Shown one piece after another: positions 49,105 to 59,150 of a stretch of DNA of 64,000 nucleotides. How positions within the stretch are numbered: position 1 is the first letter of the stretch; each line of letters starts with the position of its first letter. The DNA comes from Siphonodentalium dalli (lineage: Eukaryota > Mollusca > Scaphopoda > Gadilida > Siphonodentaliidae), in the NCBI GenBank assembly GCA_032622095.1, contig CP136065.1:247315474-247379473 (forward strand). Reading direction: 5' to 3'. The position numbers and the translations under genes were made by a program. Under the pieces are notes generated by a model. The model did no database searches and was not told where the DNA came from. It saw only the letters and a program-made list of their open reading frames with translations.

Positions 49105-52100
49105 CCAAATACTTCAACTTTGGCTGCAGAGCATGTCACGAAGCTAAAGCACATGCCACGAAGCTGCGGCACATCCCGTTGTCGGCCTGTTGTGGGTTAA
49201 TGTGTCCATATGATATGGCAAAGACGTGATTCCTGATAGCTCGTTATATGTCTTTCAACGTTGCTGGTCAAATTAAGCTTTTATTTTCCATGTAGAGGCT
49301 GAAAAGGAATGATTTGATAGGTGTGTGCTTTAGCTTCGTGCCTTTTAAGGTACAAAGCCACGAAGCTAAAGCACATTTGGTTATAACCGGGAATAGGTTA
49401 ATTATTTCACGTAATATGGGAAGGAAACATCTTTAGATAGTCTTAACAGATATATATGTACAATGAAACCTCAAGTTAGGGTGGCCAAATACTTCAACTT
49501 TGGCTGCAGAGCATGTCACGAAGCTAAAGCACATGCCACGAAGCTGCGGCACATCCCGTTGTCGGCCTGTTGTGGGTTAATGTGTCCACATGATATGGCA
49601 AAGACGTGATTTCTGATAGCTCGTTATATGTCTTTCAACGTTGCTGGTCAAATTAAGCTTTTATTTTCCATGTAGAGGCTGAAAAGGAATGATTTGATAG
49701 GTGTGTGCTTTAGCTTCGTGCCTTTTAAGGTACAAAGCCACGAAGCTAAAGCACATTTGGTTATAACCGGGGATGGGTTAATTATTTCACGTAATATGGG
49801 AAGGAAACATCTTTGGATAGTATTAACAGATATATATGTACAATGAAACCTCCAGTTAGGGTGGCCAAATACTTCAACTTTGGCTGCAGAGCATGTCACG
49901 AAGCTAAAGCACATGCCACGAAGCTGCGGCACACCCCGTTGTCGGCCTGTTGTGGGTTAATGTGTCCATATGATATGGCAAAGACATGATTCCTGATAGC
50001 TCGTTATATGTCTTTCAACGTTGCTGGTCAAATTAAGCTTTTATTTTCCATGTAGAGGCTGAAAATGAATGATTTGATAGGTGTGTGCTTTAGCTTCGTG
50101 CCTTTTAAGGTACAAAGCCACGAAGCTAAAGCACATTTGGTTATAACCGGGAATAGGTTAATTATTTCACGTAATATGGGAAGGAAACATCTTTGGGTAG
50201 TCTTAACTGATATATATGTACAATGAAACCTCCAGTTAGGGTGGCCAAATACTTCAACTTTGGCTGCAGAGCATGCCACGAAGCTAAAGCACATGCCACG
50301 AAGCTGCGGCACATCCCGTTGACGGCCTGTTGTGGGTTAATGTGTCCACATGATATGGCAAAGACGTGATTTCTGATAGCTCGTTATATGTCTTTCAACG
50401 TTGCTGGTCAAATTAAGCTTTTATTTTCCATGTAGAGGCTGAAAAGGAATGATTTGATAGGTGTGTGCTTTAGCTTCGTGCCTTTTAAGGTACAAAGCCA
50501 CGAAGCTAAAGCACATTTGGTTATAACCGGGGATGGGTTAATTATTTGACATAGTTTGGGAAGGAAATATCATTGGATAGTCTTAATTGATATGTATCTA
50601 TAATAAAAAGTCAAGTTGTAGTCACTAAATACTTGAAATATGGTTATAAAGCAATATGTGCTTGAGCTTCGTGCCTTTTAAGGTACAAAGCCACGAAGCT
50701 AAAGCACATTTGGTTATAACCGGGGATGGGTTAATTATTTCACGTAATATGGGAAGGAAACATCTTTGGGTAGTCTTAACTGATATATATGTACAATGAA
50801 ACCTCCAGTTAGGGTGGCCAAATACTTCAACTTTGGCTGCAGAGCATGTCACGAAGCTAAAGCACATGCCACGAAGCTGCGGCACATCCCGTTGACGGCC
50901 TGTTGTGGGTTAATGTGTCCACATGATATGGCAAAGACGTGATTTCTGATAGCTCGTTATATGTCTTTCAACGTTGCTGGTCAAATTAAGCTTTTATGTT
51001 CCATGTAGAGGCTGAAAAGGAATGATTTGATAGGTGTGTGCTTTAGCTTCGTGCCTTTTAAGGTACAAAGCCACGAAGCTAAAGCACATTTGGTTATAAC
51101 CGGGGATGGGTTAATTATTTCACGTAATATAGGAAGGAAACATCTTTGGATAGTATTAACAGATATATATGTACAATGAAACCTCCAGTTAGGGTGGCCA
51201 AATACTTCAACTTTGGCTGCAGAGCATGTCACGAAGCTAAAGCACATGCCACGAAGCTGCGGCACATCCCGTTGTCGGCCTGTTGTGGGTTAATGTGTCC
51301 ACATGATATGGCAAAGACGTGATTTCTGATAGCTCGTTATATGTCTTTCAACGTTGCTGGTCAAATTAAGCTTTTATTTTCCATGTAGAGGCTGAAAAGG
51401 AATGATTTGATAGGTGTGTGCTTTAGCTTCGTGCCTTTTAAGGTACAAAGCCACGAAGCTAAAGCACATTTGGTTATAACCGGGAATGGGTTAATTATTT
51501 CACGTAATATGGGAAGGAAACATCTTTGGGTAGTCTTAACTGATATATATGTACAATGAAACCTCCAGTTAGGGTGGCCAAATACTTCAACTTTGGCTGC
51601 AGAGCATGTCACGAAGCTAAAGCACATGCCACGAAGCTGCGGCACATCCCGTTGACGGCCTGTTGTGGGTTAATGTGTCCACATGATATGGCAAAGACGT
51701 GATTTCTGATAGCTCGTTATATGTCTTTCAACGTTGCTGGTCAAATTAAGCTTTTATTTTCCATGTAGAGGCTGAAAAGGAATGATTTGATAGGTGTGTG
51801 CTTTAGCTTCGTGCCTTTTAAGGTACAAAGCCACGAAGCTAAAGCACATTTGGTTATAACCGGGGATGGGTTAATTATTTCACGTAATATGGGAAGGAAA
51901 CATCTTTGGGTAGTCTTAACTGATATATATGTACAATGAAACCTCCAGTTAGGGTGGCCAAATACTTCAACTTTGGCTGCAGAGCATGCCACGAAGCTAA
52001 AGCACATGCCACGAAGCTGCGGCACATCCCGTTGACGGCCTGTTGTGGGTTAATGTGTCCACATGATATGGCAAAGACGTGATTTCTGATAGCTCGTTAT

Positions 52101-55100
52101 ATGTCTTTCAACGTTGCTGGTCAAATTAAGCTTTTATTTTCCATGTAGAGGCTGAAAAGGAATGATTTGATAGGTGTGTGCTTTAGCTTCGTGCCTTTTA
52201 AGGTACAAAGCCACGAAGCTAAAGCACATTTGGTTATAACCGGGGATGGGTTAATTATTTGACGTAGTTTGGGAAGGAAATATCATTGGATAGTCTTAAT
52301 TGATATGTATCTATAATAAAAAGTCAAGTTGTAGTCACTAAATACTTGAAATATGGTTATAAAGCAATATGTGCTTGAGCTTCGTGCCTTTTAAGGTACA
52401 AAGCCACGAAGCTAAAGCACATTTGGTTATAACCGGGTATGGGTTAATTATTTCACGTAATATGGGAAGGAAACATCTTTGGGTAGTCTTAACTGATATA
52501 TATGTACAATGAAACCTCCAGTTAGGGTGGCCAAATACTTCAACTTTGGCTGCAGAGCATGTCACGAAGCTAAAGCACATGCCACGAAGCTGCGGCACAT
52601 CCCGTTGACGGCCTGTTGTGGGTTAATGTGTCCACATGATATGGCAAAGACGTGATTTCTGATAGCTCGTTATATGTCTTTCAACGTTGCTGGTCAAATT
52701 AAGCTTTTATGTTCCATGTAGAGGCTGAAAAGGAATGATTTGATAGGTGTGTGCTTTAGCTTCGTGCCTTTTAAGGTACAAAGCCACGAAGCTAAAGCAC
52801 ATTTGGTTATAACCGGGGATGGGTTAATTATTTCACGTAATATGGGAAGGAAACATCTTTGGATAGTATTAACAGATATATATGTACAATGAAACCTCCA
52901 GTTAGGGTGGCCAAATACTTCAACTTTGGCTGCAGAGCATGTCACGAAGCTAAAGCACATGCCACGAAGCTGCGGCACATCCCGTTGTCGGCCTGTTGTG
53001 GGTTAATGTGTCCATATGATATGGCAAAGACGTGATTCCTGATAGCTCGTTATATGTCTTTCAACGTTGCTGGTCAAATTAAGCTTTTATTTTCCATGTA
53101 GAGGCTGAAAAGGAATGATTTGATAGGTGTGTGCTTTAGCTTCGTGCCTTTTAAGGTACAAAGCCACGAAGCTAAAGCACATTTGGTTATAACCGGGAAT
53201 AGGTTAATTATTTCACGTAATATGGGAAGGAAACATCTTTAGATAGTCTTAACAGATATATATGTACAATGAAACCTCAAGTTAGGGTGGCCAAATACTT
53301 CAACTTTGGCTGCAGAGCATGTCACGAAGCTAAAGCACATGCCACGAAGCTGCGGCACATCCCGTTGTCGGCCTGTTGTGGGTTAATGTGTCCACATGAT
53401 ATGGCAAAGACGTGATTTCTGATAGCTCGTTATATGTCTTTCAACGTTGCTGGTCAAATTAAGCTTTTATTTTCCATGTAGAGGCTGAAAAGGAATGATT
53501 TGATAGGTGTGTGCTTTAGCTTCGTGCCTTTTAAGGTACAAAGCCACGAAGCTAAAGCACATTTGGTTATAACCGGGGATGGGTTAATTATTTCACGTAA
53601 TATGGGAAGGAAACATCTTTGGATAGTATTAACAGATATATATGTACAATGAAACCTCCAGTTAGGGTGGCCAAATACTTCAACTTTGGCTGCAGAGCAT
53701 GTCACGAAGCTAAAGCACATGCCACGAAGCTGCGGCACACCCCGTTGTCGGCCTGTTGTGGGTTAATGTGTCCATATGATATGGCAAAGACATGATTCCT
53801 GATAGCTCGTTATATGTCTTTCAACGTTGCTGGTCAAATTAAGCTTTTATTTTCCATGTAGAGGCTGAAAATGAATGATTTGATAGGTGTGTGCTTTAGC
53901 TTCGTGCCTTTTAAGGTACAAAGCCACGAAGCTAAAGCACATTTGGTTATAACCGGGAATAGGTTAATTATTTCACGTAATATGGGAAGGAAACATCTTT
54001 GGGTAGTCTTAACTGATATATATGTACAATGAAACCTCCAGTTAGGGTGGCCAAATACTTCAACTTTGGCTGCAGAGCATGCCACGAAGCTAAAGCACAT
54101 GCCACGAAGCTGCGGCACATCCCGTTGACGGCCTGTTGTGGGTTAATGTGTCCACATGATATGGCAAAGACGTGATTTCTGATAGCTCGTTATATGTCTT
54201 TCAACGTTGCTGGTCAAATTAAGCTTTTATTTTCCATGTAGAGGCTGAAAAGGAATGATTTGATAGGTGTGTGCTTTAGCTTCGTGCCTTTTAAGGTACA
54301 AAGCCACGAAGCTAAAGCACATTTGGTTATAACCGGGGATGGGTTAATTATTTGACATAGTTTGGGAAGGAAATATCATTGGATAGTCTTAATTGATATG
54401 TATCTATAATAAAAAGTCAAGTTGTAGTCACTAAATACTTGAAATATGGTTATAAAGCAATATGTGCTTGAGCTTCGTGCCTTTTAAGGTACAAAGCCAC
54501 GAAGCTAAAGCACATTTGGTTATAACCGGGGATGGGTTAATTATTTCACGTAATATGGGAAGGAAACATCTTTGGGTAGTCTTAACTGATATATATGTAC
54601 AATGAAACCTCCAGTTAGGGTGGCCAAATACTTCAACTTTGGCTGCAGAGCATGTCACGAAGCTAAAGCACATGCCACGAAGCTGCGGCACATCCCGTTG
54701 ACGGCCTGTTGTGGGTTAATGTGTCCACATGATATGGCAAAGACGTGATTTCTGATAGCTCGTTATATGTCTTTCAACGTTGCTGGTCAAATTAAGCTTT
54801 TATGTTCCATGTAGAGGCTGAAAAGGAATGATTTGATAGGTGTGTGCTTTAGCTTCGTGCCTTTTAAGGTACAAAGCCACGAAGCTAAAGCACATTTGGT
54901 TATAACCGGGGATGGGTTAATTATTTCACGTAATATAGGAAGGAAACATCTTTGGATAGTATTAACAGATATATATGTACAATGAAACCTCCAGTTAGGG
55001 TGGCCAAATACTTCAACTTTGGCTGCAGAGCATGTCACGAAGCTAAAGCACATGCCACGAAGCTGCGGCACATCCCGTTGTCGGCCTGTTGTGGGTTAAT

Positions 55101-55160
55101 GTGTCCATATGATATGGCAAAGACGTGATTCCTGATAGCTCGTTATATGTCTTTCAACGT
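48532..55160. repeat. Higher-order repeat with 3806-bp period, ~1.75 copies
   Basis: Variants at 48532-52337 recur 3806 bp later, including two rare marks: GAAAATGAATGATT at ~50061 and ~53867, and GACATAGTTTGGG at ~50548 and ~54354. The match stops after about 55160. 3806 equals nine 380-bp units plus two 193-bp units. Confidence 0.75.
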
Positions 55161-58100
55161 TGCTGGTCAAATTAAGCTTTTATTTTCCATGTAGAGGCTG
55201 AAAAGGAATGATTTGATAGGTGTGTGCTTTAGCTTCGTGCCTTTTAAGGTACAAAGCCACGAAGCTAAAGCACATTTGGTTATAACCGGGAATAGGTTAA
55301 TTATTTCACGTAATATGGGAAGGAAACATCTTTGGATAGTCTTAACAGATATATATGTACAATGAAACCTCCAGTTAGGGTGGCCAAATACTTCAACTTT
55401 GGCTGCAGAGCATGTCACGAAGCTAAAGCACATGCCACGAAGCTGCGGCACATCCCGTTGTCGGCCTGTTGTGGGTTAATGTGTCCACATGATATGGCAA
55501 AGACGTGATTTCTGATAGCTCGTTATATGTCTTTCAACGTTGCTGGTCAAATTAAGCTTTTATTTTCCATGTAGAGGCTGAAAAGGAATGATTTGATAGG
55601 TGTGTGCTTTAGCTTCGTGCCTTTTAAGGTACAAAGCCACGAAGCTAAAGCACATTTGGTTATAACCGGGGATGGGTTAATTATTTCACGTAATATGGGA
55701 AGGAAACATCTTTGGATAGTATTAACAGATATATATGTACAATGAAACCTCCAGTTAGGGTGGCCAAATATTTCAACTTTGGCTGCAGAGCATGTCACGA
55801 AGCTAAAGCACATGCCACGAAGCTGCGGCACACCCCGTTGTCGGCCTGTTGTGGGTTAATGTGTCCATATGATATGGCAAAGACGTGATTCCTGATAGCT
55901 CGTTATATGTCTTTCAACGTTGCTGGTCAAATTAAGCTTTTATTTTCCATGTAGAGGCTGAAAAGGAATGATTTGATAGGTGTGTGCTTTAGCTTCGTGC
56001 CTTTTAAGGTACAAAGCCACGAAGCTAAAGCACATTTGGTTATAACCGGGAATAGGCTAATTATTTCACGTAATATGGGAAGGAAACATCTTTGGATAGT
56101 CTTAACAGATATATATGTACAATGAAACCTCCAGTTAGGGTGGCCAAATACTTCAACTTTGGCTGCAGAGCATGTCACGAAGCTAAAGCACAAGCCACGA
56201 AGCTGCGGCACATCCCGTTGTCGGCCTGTTGTGGGTTAATGTGTCCACATGATATGGCAAAGACGTGATTTCTGATAGCTCGTTATATGTCTTTCAACGT
56301 TGCTGGTCAAATTAAGCTTTTATTTTCCATGTAGAGGCTGAAAAGGAATGATTTGATAGGTGTGTGCTTTAGCTTCGTGCCTTTTAAGGTACAAAGCCAC
56401 GAAGCTAAAGCACATTTGGTTATAACCGGGAATAGGTTAATTATTTCACGTAATATGGGAAGGAAACATCTTTGGGTAGTCTTAACTGATATATATGTAC
56501 AATGAAACCTCCAGTTAGGGTGGCCAAATACTTCAACTTTGGCTGCAGAGCATGTCACGAAGCTAAAGCACATGCCACGAAGCTGCGGCACATCCCGTTG
56601 ACGGCCTGTTGTGGGTTAATGTGTCCACATGATATGGCAAAGACGTGATTTCTGATAGCTCGTTATATGTCTTTCAACGTTGCTGGTCAAATTAAGCTTT
56701 TATTTTCCATGTAGAGGCTGAAAAGGAATGATTTGATAGGTGTGTGCTTTAGCTTCGTGCCTTTTAAGGTACAAAGCCACGAAGCTAAAGCACATTTGGT
56801 TATAACCGGGAATAGGTTAATTATTTCACGTAATATGGGAAGGAAACATCTTTGGGTAGTCTTAACTGATATATATGTACAATGAAACCTCCAGTTAGGG
56901 TGGCCAAATACTTCAACTTTGGCTGCAGAGCATGTCACGAAGCTAAAGCACATGCCACGAAGCTGCGGCACATCCCGTTGACGGCCTGTTGTGGGTTAAT
57001 GTGTCCACATGATATGGCAAAGACGTGATTTCTGATAGCTCGTTATATGTCTTTCAACGTTGCTGGTCAAATTAAGCTTTTATGTTCCATGTAGAGGCTG
57101 AAAAGGAATGATTTGATAGGTGTGTGCTTTAGCTTCGTGCCTTTTAAGGTACAAAGCCACGAAGCTAAAGCACATTTGGTTATAACCGGGGATGGGTTAA
57201 TTATTTCACGTAATATGGGAAGGAAACATCTTTGGATAGTATTAACAGATATATATGTACAATGAAACCTCCAGTTAGGGTGGCCAAATACTTCAACTTT
57301 GGCTGCAGAGCATGTCACGAAGCTAAAGCACATGCCACGAAGCTGCGGCACATCCCGTTGTCGGCCTGTTGTGGGTTAATGTGTCCACATGATATGGCAA
57401 AGACGTGATTTCTGATAGCTCGTTATATGTCTTTCAACGTTGCTGGTCAAATTAAGCTTTTATTTTCCATGTAGAGGCTGAAAATGAATGATTTGATAGG
57501 TCTGTGCTTTAGCTTCGTGCCTTTTAAGGTACAAAGCCACGAAGCTAAAGCACATTTGGTTATAACCGGGAATAGGTTAATTATTTCACGTAATATGGGA
57601 AGGAAACATCTTTGGGTAGTCTTAACTGATATATATGTACAATGAAACCTCCAGTTAGGGTGGCCAAATACTTCAACTTTGGCTGCAGAGCATGTCACGA
57701 AGCTAAAGCACATGCCACGAAGCTGCGGCACATCCCGTTGACGGCCTGTTGTGGGTTAATGTGTCCACATGATATGGCAAAGACGTGATTTCTGATAGCT
57801 CGTTATATGTCTTTCAACGTTGCTGGTCAAATTAAGCTTTTATTTTCCATGTAGAGGCTGAAAAGGAATGATTTGATAGGTGTGTGCTTTAGCTTCGTGC
57901 CTTTTAAGGTACAAAGCCACGAAGCTAAAGCACATTTGGTTATAACCGGGGATGGGTTAATTATTTCACGTAATATGGGAAGGAAACATCTTTGGATAGT
58001 CTTAACTGATATATATGTACAATGAAACCTCCAGTTAGGGTGGCCAAATACTTCAACTTTGGCTGCAGAGCATGTCACGAAGCTAAAGCACATGCCACGA

Positions 58101-58262
58101 AGCTGCGGCACATCCCGTTGTCGGCCTGTTGTGGGTTAATGTGTCCATATGATATGGCAAAGACGTGATTTCTGATAGCTCGTTATATGTCTTTCAACGT
58201 TGCTGGTCAAATTAAGCCTTTATTTTCCATGTAGAGGCTGAAAATGAATGATTTGATAGGTA

Positions 58263-58394
58263 TGTGCTTTAGCTTCGTGCCTTTTAAGGTACAAAGCCAC
58301 GAAGCTAAAGCACATTTGGTTATAACCGGGGATGGGTTAATTATTTGACGTAGTTTGGGAAGGAAACATCGTTGGATAGTCTTAACTGTTGTCG
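58263..58394. repeat. Truncated last satellite unit
   Basis: Starts with the standard hairpin, then matches the 193-bp variant (GACGTAGTTTGGG), and breaks off after ATAGTCTTAACTG. Confidence 0.8.
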
Positions 58395-58738
58395 GTAGCT
58401 GTGTGCATTTGTCTGGAATTAGAACACTAGTTGTTTGGGGGGGGGGGGGGCAATTGTCAGGTTAAAATATCTTAATGTTCTCATTCTGGGAAAATAGAAG
58501 CATGGCTTATGAATAGATAGGAAATTAGGCCTGAGCATGAGGTACAAGGGGGGAGGGGTGCAAATGGAATTATGCAAAAAGTTGTGTCGGTGTGATTCCG
58601 ACTCAAGGGGGGGGGGGGGGTGCAAAAAGTTGTGTTGGTGTGATTGCGACTCAAGGGGGGGGGGGTGCAGTTGGAAATTCCTAAGGTGGACACCCCCCCC
58701 CCCCAGCGGAGACCCTCTAGCCACATCCCTGCATGTGC
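58395..58738. repeat. G-tract insert splitting the satellite edge
   Basis: Non-satellite sequence with G runs at 58437-58450, 58607-58620 and 58655-58665 and a C run at 58693-58704. A ~48-bp unit (TGCAAAAAGTTGTGT...GACTCAA plus G-run) is repeated at 58573 and 58621. The runs could form G-quadruplexes. Proline- and glycine-rich open frames here are by-products of the homopolymers. Confidence 0.7.
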
Positions 58739-59090
58739 CTTAGCTTCGTGGCTTATAAGGTACAGATTTGTACATTAAAAGCTACGAAGCTAAAGCACAT
58801 TTGGTTATAACCGGGGATGGGTTAATTATATGACGTAGTTTGGGAATGAAACATCTTTGGATAGTCTTAACTGATACGTATCTATAATAAAACGTGTTGT
58901 TACGGTCCTCAAAAACTTGAAATACGCCCGTAAAGCATACATGTGCCTTAGCTTCGTGGTTTATAAGGTACAAAGCCACGAAGCTAAAGCCCATTTCAGT
59001 TTGTTTCTATCTGGACTGTACCACCATATCTTATTAGCATATTTTATATTGTGATTACTAATTAATGTGCCGCAGCTTCGTATCTTTTAG
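58739..59090. repeat. Decayed satellite units adjoining the synthetase gene
   Basis: Two diverged hairpins (TTAGCTTCGTGGCTTATAAGG at ~58740 and TTAGCTTCGTGGTTTATAAGG at ~58947) frame a 193-type body. A last isolated inverted motif, TGTGCCGCAGCTTCGT, is at 59066-59081. The decay gradient fits an old array edge. Confidence 0.8.
59080..59090 (+). promoter_or_regulatory. Candidate 3' splice site before the leader
   Basis: GTATCTTTTAG immediately before 59091 fits a splice acceptor, and the in-frame stop TAG at 59088-59090 forms its AG. If used, the upstream satellite edge would lie in a 5' intron. Not supported by anything beyond sequence. Confidence 0.25.
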
Positions 59091-59097
59091 CGATTAC

Positions 59098-59150
59098 CAA
59101 CGTGGTTAGTCGCTAATGAAATTAATCAACGTGGCCAGTCGCTGATGAAA
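59098..59150 (+). repeat. 29-bp tandem duplication carrying both upstream ATGs
   Basis: CAACGTGG(TT/CC)AGTCGCT(A/G)ATGAAA occurs at 59098 and 59127, an offset of 29 bp. The first copy supplies the ATG of a short upstream ORF, the second supplies the long-form start of the synthetase. Confidence 0.85.
59116..59145 (+). CDS. Upstream ORF, 9 codons, stop overlaps synthetase start
   Basis: The frame ATG AAA ... CGC TGA encodes nine residues. Its TGA shares the final A with the synthetase ATG (TGATG at 59143-59147), a layout suited to termination-reinitiation. Both ATGs have a weak context (C at -3). The uORF matters only if transcription begins upstream of 59116, which is not known. Leader control of the mitochondrial versus cytosolic form is documented for human GARS1; a parallel here is an inference. 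Confidence 0.4.
   Translation: MKLINVASR

Larger units (their letters stand above)
37719..58262. repeat. Satellite array: 50 x 380 bp + 8 x 193 bp
   Basis: Units are counted from the hairpin start TGTGCTTTAGCTTCG (37719) to its last regular occurrence (58263). The distance, 20544 bp, equals exactly 50 x 380 + 8 x 193. Most units differ at only a few positions. The 193-bp units begin at about 40759, 42092, 44945, 45518, 48371, 50464, 52177 and 54270, and are a distinct variant (GACGTAGTTTGGGAAGG, TTGATATGTATCTATAATA). The 380-bp unit is a dimer: after CACGAAGCT both halves continue with related sequence (GGGTTAAT then CAC.T.ATATGG.AA.GA). The minus strand has a 94-codon open frame in most units; it is treated as non-coding (see rejected items). 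Confidence 0.95.

Noticed and set aside
37663-58111. Dozens of 86-94-codon open frames on the minus strand of the satellite
   Set aside because: They recur once per unit because the units are nearly identical. Most differences between units change an amino acid (for example NPF/NPS/NLF/NPY, KTT/KTI/NTI, ENK/EHK), several units have stops, and there is no start context or known domain. The pattern is what non-coding homogenised DNA gives.
37719-58262. CRISPR-like array
   Set aside because: The repeats are 193/380 bp without unique spacers and the sequence is animal nuclear DNA.
58419-58743. Proline- and glycine-rich open frames on both strands
   Set aside because: Produced by G and C homopolymers in a short tandem repeat.
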